Shown here one piece after another: positions 1 through 8,324 of a stretch of 64,000 nucleotides of DNA (its first letter is position 1; every line of letters starts with the position of its first letter). The notes below the pieces were generated by a model. The model was given only the letters and a program-made list of their open reading frames with translations, did no database searches and was not told the origin of the DNA. The position numbers and the translations under genes are program-made. The stretch spans positions 9,417,001 through 9,481,000 of the forward strand of contig NZ_CP107783.1 in assembly GCF_036345255.1 (NCBI RefSeq). The letters are read 5' to 3'. The DNA is from Streptomyces sp. NBC_00569. Its GTDB lineage: Bacteria > Actinomycetota > Actinomycetes > Streptomycetales > Streptomycetaceae.

Positions 1-2
1 AG

Positions 3-137
3 TCACGCGCCATCGCCCCACTCGCAGCCCTGGCGGTCACCATCGGCCTGCACCTGTGGCGACGCAACGCCCCGCTGAGCGTCCTCGCCGGCACCGCGGT
101 CCACGTGATCCTCGTGACCGCCGTCTGCGCGCATTGA
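3..137 (+). CDS. AzlD-like branched-chain amino acid exporter subunit, C-terminal end
   Basis: This open frame enters from the left edge and ends in TGA at 135-137, giving 44 residues. It is hydrophobic, with one helix around LAALAVTIGLHLW, a short RRN turn and a final helix ending VTAVCAH. That pattern matches the end of AzlD, the small partner of the AzlC permease that exports branched-chain amino acids. The AzlC gene would lie outside the window. The call rests on a short fragment, so another small membrane protein is possible. Confidence 0.55.
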   Translation, partial: SRAIAPLAALAVTIGLHLWRRNAPLSVLAGTAVHVILVTAVCAH

Positions 138-199
138 CCGTGGGCCGATGAGTTCTGTGATCAGGTCGACCGACGACGGTCGTCCGGCTACCGGTGCGC

Positions 200-1126
200 T
201 CACGGTGAGGGTGTCCTGGTGGTCGTGGCGACCGCCCGGTGGAGGGCGTTCCGGCAGGCCAGGATGGCGGGGTGCTCGGCGCGTCCGCGGCGTACGACGG
301 TGAAGACGCGGCGTGCGCGCTGTCCGCGGGGGAGTCGGCGCAGAGTGACGGTCGGTGGCTGCCCGCTCCAGACGAGGTCGGGGAGGAAGGCGGCGGCATG
401 CCGTTGCTCGACGAGGCGGAGGTGGAGCAGCAGGTCGGTGGTCTCGAACCGTACGTCGGGTTCGAAGCCCGCGTTGCGGCACAGAGTCATGGCCCAGTGC
501 CGCGCGGTCGTGCCCTCGGGTTCCATCACCCAGGCGTGGTTTGCGAGCGAGCGCAACGCAGCTGTCGGGCCGTCGGTGTCCGGGCTCTCGACCGGTTCGG
601 GCAGCGCGAGATGCAGGGGGTCGCTGAGCAGGTCCTCCTGTTCGAGTTCGGCGGGGCGCGCGTTGGGGTTGCCGGGGTACTCCTCGGCGAGGACCAGGTC
701 GAAGTCTCGGGCCTGCAGCGCGGGAAGCGCCGCTTCGGGTTCCAACTGCGTGAGGTGAACGCGTAGTTGTGGATGCCGGTCGCGCAGCAGGTCGAGCGCC
801 GCGGGGACCAGGGTCAGGGCGGCCGTCTGGAACGAGGCGATGCGCAGGGTGCCGGTCAGATCGGTGAGGGAGGTGGCGATCTCCGCCTCCGCGCGCTCCA
901 GGCGTTCGAGGACCGCTTCGGTGTGGGCGACGAGGATCTCGGCCTGCTCGGTCAGCCGCACCCGTCGCCCGACCGGTTCGAGCAGCGGAACGCCGGCTTC
1001 GGCCTCGAGTTGCGAGAGCTGCTGGGAGACGGAGGACGGCGCGTAGGACAGGGCCGCGGCGACGGCTGCCAGGGTGCCGCGGTGTTTGAGCTCGCGCAGC
1101 AGCCGCAGCCTGTGCAGGTCGAACAT
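200..1126 (-). CDS. LysR-family transcriptional regulator
   Basis: A 308-residue LysR regulator. The N-terminal helix-turn-helix (about residues 1-60) carries the LAAVAAALSYAPSSVSQQLSQLE pattern, followed by a substrate-binding region of normal length. The ATG at 1126 is preceded by GAGAGGG at good spacing; the frame stays open far upstream, but that part is antisense to the next gene and was excluded. The gene is divergent from the diaminopropionate ammonia-lyase-like gene, so it probably controls that gene and LysE downstream from the shared 129-bp gap. The inducer is unknown; an amino acid is the obvious guess. Confidence 0.9.
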   Translation of the reverse strand: MFDLHRLRLLRELKHRGTLAAVAAALSYAPSSVSQQLSQLEAEAGVPLLEPVGRRVRLTEQAEILVAHTEAVLERLERAEAEIATSLTDLTGTLRIASFQTAALTLVPAALDLLRDRHPQLRVHLTQLEPEAALPALQARDFDLVLAEEYPGNPNARPAELEQEDLLSDPLHLALPEPVESPDTDGPTAALRSLANHAWVMEPEGTTARHWAMTLCRNAGFEPDVRFETTDLLLHLRLVEQRHAAAFLPDLVWSGQPPTVTLRRLPRGQRARRVFTVVRRGRAEHPAILACRNALHRAVATTTRTPSP

Positions 1127-1255
1127 GGCGGATCCCTCTCCTGGCCCTCGCGCAGCGCCTTGGCGACCACCGGCCTCAATGGTCGGGTTCTTCGAATGGT
1201 ATCCGTCGAAAACATTCGCTGGACCGATCACCGACGCGTGACTCACCCTGTGCGT
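1127..1255. promoter_or_regulatory. Divergent promoter/operator between LysR gene and PLP lyase
   Basis: This gap separates the divergent LysR and lyase genes. It holds an inverted repeat, TTCGA (1191-1195) and TCGAA (1206-1210) with a 10-bp spacer. That fits the interrupted-dyad form of LysR binding sites, in the expected place. The -35 and -10 boxes could not be assigned with confidence. Confidence 0.45.
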
Positions 1256-2377
1256 ATGCCTGAGAACGCCTCGTCTCCCCGTACGCCGCCGTGGTTCGCG
1301 CGGCCCGGCTCCCGCGCGTGGAGATGCGCAGCCGCTCCCGCCGAAGTGCGGGAATTCCATGCCGCGCTGGCCGACTACGCACCCACACCACTCACAGAAC
1401 TCCCGCTCCTGGCAAGCGAGTTGCGTGTCGGGCGGGTCTTCGTCAAGGATGAGTCGTGCCGTCTCGGGCTCCCCGCGTTCAAGGCGCTGGGTGCTTCCTG
1501 GGCGGTCCACCGCACCCTTGCCGAGCGCGCCGCAAGCGGGAGCGCGTCGGGCCCGGTGACCCTGGTGACCGCCACCGACGGCAACCACGGACGGGCGGTG
1601 GCCCGCACGGCACGCCTGCTGGGGCAGCATGCCCGCGTCTTCGTACCGCAGGGTGTGCATCCGCAGGCCGTGGCGGCCATCGTCGCCGAGGGGGCGAAGG
1701 TCACCGAGGTCGCGGGGGCGTACGACGAGGCGGTGCGCCTCGCGGCCGAGGCGGCCGCCCCGGCGGACGCGGTTCTGGTCCAGGACACCGCCTGGCCGGG
1801 CTACGAGGAGATCCCGGGGTGGATCGTCGAGGGCTACTCCACCCTCTGTGCCGAGATCGACGAGCAGTTGGCGGCGGCAGGTGTCCTTGACGGCCCTGAC
1901 CTGGTCGCCGTACCGGTGGGAGTGGGGTCCCTCGCCCAGGCCGTGGTGACCCATTACCGCAGCCGGCCGTCCGGGCGGGCACCGGCGCTGCTGTCGGTGG
2001 AGCCGGAAGCTGCGGCGTGCGTCCTCGAGAGCCTCACCCGCGGTGAACCCGTCAGCGTCACCACGGGCGAAACGAGTATGGCGGGCCTGAACTGCGGCAC
2101 CCCGTCCGGCATCGCCTGGCCCTGTCTGCGGGACGGACTGGATGCCGCGGTCGCGGTCCCGGACGCCGACAGTGCCCGCGCGGCTGCCCGCCTTGCCGCT
2201 CTGGGCGTTTCCTCGGGCCCTTGCGGGGCCGCGTCGCTCGCCGGCGTCCACGCGGCCCTCTCCGGCGTGGGCGCCGGCGAACGCCGCTCGGTGCTGGGGC
2301 TCGGCCCGTCCTCGGTGGTCGTGCTGCTGAGTACCGAGGGCGCGGCCGCCAACCCGCACACCACCGCAGGTCACTGA
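1256..2377 (+). CDS. Diaminopropionate ammonia-lyase-like PLP enzyme
   Basis: A 373-residue fold-type II PLP enzyme. The motif KDESCRLGLPAFKALG, with K76 as the likely PLP lysine, is typical of diaminopropionate ammonia-lyase, which converts 2,3-diaminopropionate (either isomer in the E. coli enzyme) to pyruvate and ammonia. The TDGNHGRAVA segment and the glycine-rich GPCGAAS segment are the other cofactor-binding landmarks. The start at ATG 1256 gives the usual family length; in-frame starts upstream would run into the regulatory gap. A serine/threonine dehydratase is the alternative. It is followed by a LysE exporter, which suggests amino acid overflow or detoxification. Confidence 0.75.
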   Translation: MPENASSPRTPPWFARPGSRAWRCAAAPAEVREFHAALADYAPTPLTELPLLASELRVGRVFVKDESCRLGLPAFKALGASWAVHRTLAERAASGSASGPVTLVTATDGNHGRAVARTARLLGQHARVFVPQGVHPQAVAAIVAEGAKVTEVAGAYDEAVRLAAEAAAPADAVLVQDTAWPGYEEIPGWIVEGYSTLCAEIDEQLAAAGVLDGPDLVAVPVGVGSLAQAVVTHYRSRPSGRAPALLSVEPEAAACVLESLTRGEPVSVTTGETSMAGLNCGTPSGIAWPCLRDGLDAAVAVPDADSARAAARLAALGVSSGPCGAASLAGVHAALSGVGAGERRSVLGLGPSSVVVLLSTEGAAANPHTTAGH

Positions 2378-2467
2378 ACGCGTGAAGACGGAAGGACGAC
2401 CCGAGTTGAACCACCACACCTGCCTCACCCCACGTCAGCCCGGCCGGGGCGGAACGAGGACCGCGGC

Positions 2468-3115
2468 ATGCTGACCCATGTCGCAGCAGCGGTCGGTGTG
2501 CTCGGCCTGCTGACCGTCGTGCCCGGCCCGGACATGGCCGTGGTGACCCGGCGCGCTCTCTCGGCGGGGCCCGCGGACGCATTGCGGACCGTGGGCGGGA
2601 TCGCGACCGGGCTGCTGGTCTGGGGCGCGCTCACGATGGCCGGACTCGCCGCCGTGCTGGCCGCCTCGCCCTCGGCATACCTGACCGTCAAGCTCCTGGG
2701 CGCCGGCTACCTGGTGTTCCTGGGCGCGCAGGCACTGTGGCAGAACCGCCCCGCCGCGCCCGCCATCGCAACCCGTCCCGGCAGTACCGGGGCCCGGGGC
2801 AGTACCGGGGCCCGGCCCACGGGGAGCCCATGGCGGACGGGACTGGTCAGCAACGTCCTCAATCCGAAGATCGCCGTCTTCTACACCGGGCTGCTCCCCA
2901 CGCTGGCGCCGCCCCGACTTCCGGCAACCTTGGCCATGACGCTCCTCGTCCTCCTCCACGCCGCACTCACGCTCGCCTGGCTGGGCAGCTACGTGTTCCT
3001 GCTGTCCAAGGGCGAGCGGACCCTCGAGAAGCCGCGGATCCGCCGCGCTCTGGGGCGGACCACAGGCGTCGTGCTGATCGGCTTGGGCCTCGCGGTCGCG
3101 ACCGCCTCCGTCTGA
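2468..3115 (+). CDS. LysE/RhtB-family amino acid exporter
   Basis: A 215-residue membrane protein with about six hydrophobic helices. The N-terminus has the family signature (GLLTVVPGPDMAVVTRRAL), and the centre has GLVSNVLNPKIAVFYTGLLPTL, also typical of LysE/RhtB exporters. ATG 2468 follows GGAACGAGGA. It lies 90 bp after the PLP lyase on the same strand and is probably co-transcribed. It likely exports an amino acid. The loop before the NPK motif contains a perfect tandem duplication (2780-2815). Confidence 0.9.
   Translation: MLTHVAAAVGVLGLLTVVPGPDMAVVTRRALSAGPADALRTVGGIATGLLVWGALTMAGLAAVLAASPSAYLTVKLLGAGYLVFLGAQALWQNRPAAPAIATRPGSTGARGSTGARPTGSPWRTGLVSNVLNPKIAVFYTGLLPTLAPPRLPATLAMTLLVLLHAALTLAWLGSYVFLLSKGERTLEKPRIRRALGRTTGVVLIGLGLAVATASV
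2780..2815 (+). repeat. 18-bp tandem duplication inside the LysE gene
   Basis: Two perfect 18-bp copies (2780-2797 and 2798-2815) sit head to tail. Each encodes the same GSTGAR-type segment of a cytoplasmic loop. The duplication keeps the reading frame and probably arose by slipped replication. Confidence 0.9.
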
Positions 3116-3166
3116 GCTCGGACCGGGGTTTTCCCACCCCGTACCGGACTGCAGGAGCCGAGCACG

Positions 3167-3400
3167 ATGCGCTGGGAAGCACTCCTGGTGGCCGCCACCG
3201 GTCTCCGGCTCGGCGCCGGCATCGCCTGGACCACGCTCATTCCCCTCGCCCGCGGCCTCACCGGTGCCGCACCTCATATCTCCGCCGGCGCGGCGGTCGC
3301 CTTGGTGGCCGACACCGTTCTCCTCGGCCTGGCTGCCACCGGTCTGCCCACGCGTGCGCTGCTCCGCGGCCACCCGACGGAAGCGGCAGCCGGACGGCAT
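3167..3400 (+). pseudogene. Remnant of an FtsX-like ABC permease C-terminus
   Basis: The frame from ATG 3167 starts with about 70 credible residues: two hydrophobic stretches (EALLVAATGLRLGAGIAW and ALVADTVLLGLAATGL) around a RGLTGAAPH loop, ending in TRALLR. This resembles the last membrane helices of Streptomyces FtsX-type export permeases. After about 3400 the frame turns into arginine- and serine-rich non-coding-like sequence until 3613, overlapping the next gene start. It looks like a broken 3' end of a lost gene, although a small intact membrane protein cannot be excluded. Confidence 0.45.
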
Positions 3401-3578
3401 TGGCCGTTCACGTGCGGCCCGGGGCATTCGCGGTGCTCCGGGCCGGGTTCGTCGGTGCGTATGAACAGGCGGCCACGGATTCGTCGGCATGGACCAACAG
3501 CGGTGCCTGATCGCCCTCCTAGGGTCGCACTGGAGACCAGCAGGTGCTCCAGTGCGTCCTCGACGAGGAGACGAAAGC

Positions 3579-5054
3579 GTGCAGACACTTTTGCGTGGCG
3601 GCCGTGTCATTGATCCGGGAACAGGGTTCGACGGCATCGCCGACGTCCTCGTGTCCGACGGCGTGGTCAGAGCTGTGGCCGCGGGGCTCGACGCGCCACC
3701 GGGATGCGAGGTCGTCGACGTCACGGGGTTGGTCGTCGGTCCGGGGTTCGTCGACCTGCACAGCCACGTGCACTCCGTCGCGGGGCAGCGGCTGCAGGCC
3801 ATGGACGGTGTGACGACGGCCCTCGACCTGGAGTCGGGCCTCATGCCCATCGGGCGTGCGTACGCCGAGGCCGCCGCGGACGGACGCCCGCTGCACTACG
3901 GCTTTTCCGCCTCGTGGGGCGGTGCCCGGGCCCAGGTGCTCGCCGGCATCCAGCCCGACGCACAGATCGGGAGCGGCCTCGCGGTGCTGGGAAACCCCGC
4001 ATGGCAGCGCTCCTCCACCGATCGTGAACTCGCCGAATGGCTGGCCCTGATCGAGGGTGAACTGGCCGCAGGAGCGCTCGGTATCGGAGTCCTCCTCGGG
4101 TACGCGCCGCACAGTGATCCGGCCGAGTTCCTCGCCGTCGCCCGGCTCGCCGCGAAGGCCGGTGTGCCGACGTACACCCACGTCCGTGAGCTGGTCGAGG
4201 TGGATCCCGGCACTCCGGCGGACGGCTCCGAGGAGATCGTCATCGCCGCGGCCGAGACCGGCGCCGCGATGCACCACTGCCACGTCAACAGCACGTCGGG
4301 CCACCACATCGACCGGGTACTCGGCGCGTTGGACGGCTCACGGCGGTCGGGATCCCGGGTGACGGTCGAGGCCTACCCCTACGGAGCGGGCAGCACCGCG
4401 ATCGGCGCGGCCTTCCTCGACGCCGAACGCCTGCGGATGAAGGGCCTGTCCCCGTCGAGCGTCGTGATGCTCGAATCGGGCGAACGCATCGCCGACGAGG
4501 GGCGCCTGCGGCAGTTGCGCAACAGTGACCCCGGGGCGCCCTGCATTCTGGAGTTCCTCGACGAGGGCAACTCGCGCGATCTCGCGATGCTGCACCAGGC
4601 GCTGGCCTTCCCGGACGCGATCGTCGCCAGTGACGCGATGCCGGTCTATTGGCCCGACGGCAGCAACGACAGCACCGAGTGGCCGCTGCCGCCCGGGGGA
4701 ACGACGCACCCACGCACCGCGGGAACGTTCACCAAGACGCTGCGCGTGATGGTGCGGGAGAGCGGCGCCTGGGACTGGCCGGAGGCGTTCCGACGCTGTG
4801 CCCACCTGCCGGCGCGCGTCCTCGACGACGTGGCGCCGGGCGCGCGGGGGAAGGGACACCTCGGCGTCGGCGCGGACGCCGACATCGTCGTCCTCGACCC
4901 GGTGACGATCACCGATTGCGCGACGTACTTCGACTCCACGCGGCCGTCCGTGGGCGTGCGGCACCTGTTCGTCGGTGGTGTTCCGGTGGTCAGCGCGGGG
5001 GAGCTTCAAGTCGACGCGCTCGCCGGACAGCCGCTGCGAGGTGAGCCGCGATGA
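3579..5054 (+). CDS. N-acyl-D-amino acid deacylase (D-aminoacylase) family amidohydrolase
   Basis: A 491-residue amidohydrolase. It has the N-terminal beta-sandwich start (GGRVIDPGTGFDGIADVLV), the metal motif DLHSH (H61, H63), further conserved histidines in THVREL and HHCHVNS, and SDAMP supplying the catalytic aspartate. EAYPYGAGSTAI and HPRTAGTF...GHLGVGADADIVVLDP are hallmarks of the D-aminoacylase group, which frees D-amino acids from N-acyl-D-amino acids. The GTG start at 3579 follows GACGAGGAGACG. The stop overlaps the next ATG (ATGA), so translation is coupled to the M20 gene. Exact acyl and side-chain preference cannot be read from sequence. Confidence 0.85.
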   Translation: MQTLLRGGRVIDPGTGFDGIADVLVSDGVVRAVAAGLDAPPGCEVVDVTGLVVGPGFVDLHSHVHSVAGQRLQAMDGVTTALDLESGLMPIGRAYAEAAADGRPLHYGFSASWGGARAQVLAGIQPDAQIGSGLAVLGNPAWQRSSTDRELAEWLALIEGELAAGALGIGVLLGYAPHSDPAEFLAVARLAAKAGVPTYTHVRELVEVDPGTPADGSEEIVIAAAETGAAMHHCHVNSTSGHHIDRVLGALDGSRRSGSRVTVEAYPYGAGSTAIGAAFLDAERLRMKGLSPSSVVMLESGERIADEGRLRQLRNSDPGAPCILEFLDEGNSRDLAMLHQALAFPDAIVASDAMPVYWPDGSNDSTEWPLPPGGTTHPRTAGTFTKTLRVMVRESGAWDWPEAFRRCAHLPARVLDDVAPGARGKGHLGVGADADIVVLDPVTITDCATYFDSTRPSVGVRHLFVGGVPVVSAGELQVDALAGQPLRGEPR

Positions 5055-6163
5055 CGGCGACGCGTTCCGAGGTGACAGTGGAGGCGCTCCTCGCCGACAT
5101 CGAGACCCTGGTGCGGTGCGAGTCGCCGTCCTCCGATCACGAAGCCGTCGCCCGCAGCGCAGACGTCGTGGCGACGCTGGGGCGCAGGCTGCTGGACGCG
5201 GAACCGGACCGCGTGGTGATCGACGGGTGTACGCATCTGAGGTGGCGCTTCGGCGAGGCGCCGCGTGTGCTGCTGCTCGGGCACCACGACACCGTGTGGC
5301 CCGCCGGATCGCTGGAGACGCACCCGTACTCCGTCCTGGACGGAGTGCTGCGCGGGCCGGGCTGCTTCGACATGAAGGCGGGCGTCGTGATGGCGCTGCA
5401 CGCCGCCGCGGCCGCCGGGAACCGCTCGGGTCTTTCGGTCCTCGTCACCGGCGACGAGGAGATCGGCTCCCCGTCGTCGCGGCGCCTGATCGAGGAGGAG
5501 GCTCGCGGCTGCGAAGCGGTCTTCGTGCTGGAGGCGTCGGCCGACGGCGGAGCGCTCAAGTGCCGCCGCAAGGGCGTCTCCCTGTACCGGATCGACGTGG
5601 ACGGCCGGGCCGCGCACGCCGGGCTCGAACCGGAGAAGGGTGTGAACGCCGGAGTGGAGGTGGCGCACCAGGTCCTCGCCGTCGCCGCACTCGCCGACGC
5701 CGAACGGGGTACGACCGTCGTGCCGACGGCCCTGTCCGCCGGTACCACGACCAACACCGTTCCCGCGCGTGCCGGTGTGGCGGTCGACGTACGTGTGTGG
5801 GACGAAGCGGAACAGCGGCGGGTCGATCAGGCCGTGCGGGACCTGAGGCCCGTACTCGACGGCTCGCGGATCCGGATCTCGGGTGGCATCAACCGCCCGC
5901 CGCTGCAGGCGGACGCGTCCTCGGGGCTGTTCGACCTCGCCGCGACGCTCGCTGCCGAACTCGGTCTCGGACATCTCACCGCCGCCGCTGTCGGCGGTGC
6001 CTCGGACGGGAACTTCACCGCCGGACTCGGGGTCCCCACCCTCGACGGCCTCGGTGCCGTGGGCGGCGGTGCGCACGCCGACGACGAACACGTCGTCGTC
6101 GCCGAACTGCCGCGGCGCACCGCCCTGTTGACCGCCCTGATCGACGCCGTGTCGGCGAAATGA
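5051..6163 (+). CDS. M20-family deacylase, probable N-succinyl-L-amino acid hydrolase
   Basis: A 370-residue M20 metallopeptidase of the carboxypeptidase G2/ArgE type. Metal ligands are visible in LLLGHHDTVWP, GPGCFDMKAG and the catalytic pair TGDEEIGS, with GRAAHAG in the dimerisation insert. ATG 5051 overlaps the D-aminoacylase stop by four bases. Its position beside a COG3375-type GNAT and an N-acylamino acid racemase matches the gene set in which the M20 enzyme removes succinate from N-succinyl-L-amino acids. That substrate is inferred from context; a glutamate carboxypeptidase or acetylornithine deacetylase-like role is the alternative. No signal peptide is present, so it is cytoplasmic. 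Confidence 0.85.
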   Translation: MTATRSEVTVEALLADIETLVRCESPSSDHEAVARSADVVATLGRRLLDAEPDRVVIDGCTHLRWRFGEAPRVLLLGHHDTVWPAGSLETHPYSVLDGVLRGPGCFDMKAGVVMALHAAAAAGNRSGLSVLVTGDEEIGSPSSRRLIEEEARGCEAVFVLEASADGGALKCRRKGVSLYRIDVDGRAAHAGLEPEKGVNAGVEVAHQVLAVAALADAERGTTVVPTALSAGTTTNTVPARAGVAVDVRVWDEAEQRRVDQAVRDLRPVLDGSRIRISGGINRPPLQADASSGLFDLAATLAAELGLGHLTAAAVGGASDGNFTAGLGVPTLDGLGAVGGGAHADDEHVVVAELPRRTALLTALIDAVSAK

Positions 6164-6248
6164 GCTCGGTGCGCCACGACGAACGCGGCGGACAACCCTG
6201 GCGCGGCACCACTGTGGCCCGCCAGGCAAGCCCGGAAAGGACAGTCCC

Positions 6249-7145
6249 GTGACCGATCTTGCGACACATGAGTCAGCTCTGGTTTCCCCGGCTGTGAGCG
6301 CAGCCGCGCTGGCCGCCGCGACCGCTGCGGCTGCCGCCTCACGTGTGGAAATCCGGGACCTGACCGAGGTGTCCGACCTGACCGAGGTCTGCCGGCTCTT
6401 CGCCTCGATCTGGCAGCCGGGCGCCGGTGCCCAACCGGTGACGACCGAGCTGCTGCGGGCGATGGCCGCGGCGGGGAACTATGTCGCGGGGGCGTATGAA
6501 GGGGACGAGCTTCTGGGAGCCTGCCTCGGCTTCTTCGGCAGCCCGGCCAAGGCGAGCCTGCACAGTCACATCGCCGGGGTCGCGCCGCGAGGCCTCGGCA
6601 GGGGCATCGGGTTCGCCCTCAAACTGCACCAGCGCGCCTGGGCGTTGCGCCAGCACGTCTCGCTGATCACCTGGACGTTCGATCCCCTGGTCCGGCGGAA
6701 CGCGCATTTCAACCTGGCCAAGCTCGGCGCCGGTCCGGCGCGCTACCTCCCCGACTTCTACGGGCCGATGCGCGACGGCATCAACGGCGCCGGTGACACC
6801 GACCGGCTGATGGTCCGTTGGGACCTGTCAGGCCCGGCGGCCTCCGCCGCCTCGCGCGGTGAGCCCGCCCGCGTCGACGTCGCCGCGCTGCGGGAGCACG
6901 GTGCGGGAGCCGCCCTGTCCGTCGCACCTGACGGGGGCCCGCGGACCGCAGTGGCCGACGTGCCGGTCGTCCTGGTCGGTGTGCCGCCGGACATCGAGAC
7001 ACTCCGGCGCACGGACCCGGGCCGGGGCCAGGCGTGGCGCGTCGCGCTTCGGGAGGTGTTGGGAGGCCTGATGGCGGAGGAAGCCAGGGTCGTCGGATTC
7101 GATCGTGCCGGATGGTACGTGGTCTCGAGGGAGAAGCCGTCATGA
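6249..7145 (+). CDS. GNAT acyltransferase (COG3375 type), probable D-amino acid N-succinyltransferase
   Basis: A 298-residue protein starting at GTG 6249 behind GGAAAGGA. The segments LHSHIAGVAPRGLGRGIGFALKLHQRAWAL, WTFDPLVRRNAHFNLAKLGAGPARYL and FYGPMRDGINGAGDTDRL are characteristic of the predicted acetyltransferase group COG3375. Members next to N-succinylamino acid racemases act as D-amino acid N-succinyltransferases in the D-to-L conversion pathway described in Geobacillus. The gene overlaps the racemase start (ATGA). The first 25 residues are an alanine-rich tail, and an 18-bp tandem duplication (6357-6392) repeats DLTEV. Confidence 0.8.
   Translation: MTDLATHESALVSPAVSAAALAAATAAAAASRVEIRDLTEVSDLTEVCRLFASIWQPGAGAQPVTTELLRAMAAAGNYVAGAYEGDELLGACLGFFGSPAKASLHSHIAGVAPRGLGRGIGFALKLHQRAWALRQHVSLITWTFDPLVRRNAHFNLAKLGAGPARYLPDFYGPMRDGINGAGDTDRLMVRWDLSGPAASAASRGEPARVDVAALREHGAGAALSVAPDGGPRTAVADVPVVLVGVPPDIETLRRTDPGRGQAWRVALREVLGGLMAEEARVVGFDRAGWYVVSREKPS
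6357..6392 (+). repeat. 18-bp imperfect tandem duplication in the GNAT gene
   Basis: Two head-to-tail units, 6357-6374 and 6375-6392, encode DLTEVS and DLTEVC near the N-terminus. The units differ only at their last bases and keep the frame. Confidence 0.8.
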
Positions 7146-8248
7146 AGCCCAGTGGTGTGGAACTTCTGCGTGTGCAGATACCGTTGGTGGCACCGTTCCG
7201 GACGTCGTTCGGTACGCAGGACGTACGGGAACTGCTGCTCGTACGCGTCGTGACGCCGAACGGCGAGGGCTGGGGCGAGTGCGTCACCATGGGAGGGCCG
7301 CTCTACTCCTCGGAATACGTCGACGGTGCCGAACACGTGCTGCGGAACTTCCTGGTCCCGGCCCTGTTGGAGGCGGGCGAGATCACCGCGAGCCGGGTCG
7401 CGCCCCTTCTGGCCAGGTTCAAGGGTCACCGGATGGCGAAGGCCGCGCTCGAAATGGCCGTGCTCGACGCCGAACTGCGAGCACACGACCGGTCCTTCGC
7501 CGCCGCGCTCGGGTCCGCACGGGACTCCGTTCCGTGCGGGGTCTCGGTCGGCATCATGGACTCCGTCCCCCAACTCCTTGATGTGGTGGGCGGCTATCTC
7601 GACGCCGGCTATGTGCGGATCAAGCTGAAGATCGAACCCGGTTGGGACGTCGAGCCGGTGCGAGCGGTGAGGGAGCGTTTCGGCGACGACGTGCTGCTGC
7701 AGGTCGACGCCAACACGGCGTACACCCTGTCCGACGTGTCCCAGCTGGCCCGTCTGGACCCCTTCGAGCTCCTCCTCATCGAGCAGCCTCTGGACGAGGA
7801 GGACCTCCTGGGCCACGCCGAGCTGTCCCGTCGCATCCGCACGCCGGTCTGCCTCGACGAGTCGATCGTGTCCGCCCGCTCCGCTGCCGACGCGATCACG
7901 CTCGGCGCCTGCCGCATCGTGAACATCAAGCCCGGCCGGGTCGGCGGGTACCTCGAGGCGCGGCGGGTGCACGACGTCTGCGCCGCCCATGGGATCCCCG
8001 TGTGGTGCGGCGGCATGATCGAGACCGGGCTCGGCCGGGCGGCCAACGTCGCGCTCGCCTCGCTGCCCGGGTTCACCCTGCCCGGAGACACCTCGGCGTC
8101 GGACCGGTTCTACCGGACCGACATCACCGAACCGTTCGTCCTGAAGGACGGACACCTGCCGGTACCCCAGGGGCCGGGCCTCGGTGTCACGCCGATTCCC
8201 GACCTGCTGGCGGAGGTCACGACCTCGAAGGTGTGGCTCGGTTCGTAG
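7142..8248 (+). CDS. N-acylamino acid racemase / o-succinylbenzoate synthase-like enolase-superfamily enzyme
   Basis: A 368-residue enolase-superfamily protein close to NSAR/OSBS. The catalytic set is complete: K161 and K163 in IKLKIEPG, metal ligands D189 (VDANTAY), E214 (IEQPLDEEDL) and D239 (CLDESI), and K263 in VNIKPGRVGGYLEA. The segment WCGGMIETGLGRAANVALASLPGFTLPGDTSAS is diagnostic of this branch. It interconverts N-succinyl-D- and N-succinyl-L-amino acids by proton exchange at the alpha carbon. OSBS activity for menaquinone is possible, but no men genes are nearby, while the GNAT and M20 genes are. The ATG overlaps the GNAT stop. Confidence 0.88.
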   Translation: MKPSGVELLRVQIPLVAPFRTSFGTQDVRELLLVRVVTPNGEGWGECVTMGGPLYSSEYVDGAEHVLRNFLVPALLEAGEITASRVAPLLARFKGHRMAKAALEMAVLDAELRAHDRSFAAALGSARDSVPCGVSVGIMDSVPQLLDVVGGYLDAGYVRIKLKIEPGWDVEPVRAVRERFGDDVLLQVDANTAYTLSDVSQLARLDPFELLLIEQPLDEEDLLGHAELSRRIRTPVCLDESIVSARSAADAITLGACRIVNIKPGRVGGYLEARRVHDVCAAHGIPVWCGGMIETGLGRAANVALASLPGFTLPGDTSASDRFYRTDITEPFVLKDGHLPVPQGPGLGVTPIPDLLAEVTTSKVWLGS

Positions 8249-8324
8249 CACGCGACGAATTCGCCGTGAAATCCGGTCGGATCGGACCAACCGGTTCCGG
8301 TGCGGCCGGAGTTACCTTTGGGCG

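Noticed and set aside
1127..2428. Minus-strand extension of the LysR frame to 742 codons
   Set aside because: The extra 434 codons are antisense to the PLP lyase gene, and the ATG at 1126 has a proper ribosome site and the family N-terminus.
7142..8248. menC of the menaquinone pathway
   Set aside because: The family overlaps with OSBS, but no other men gene is near, while the partner genes of the N-succinylamino acid racemase pathway are adjacent.
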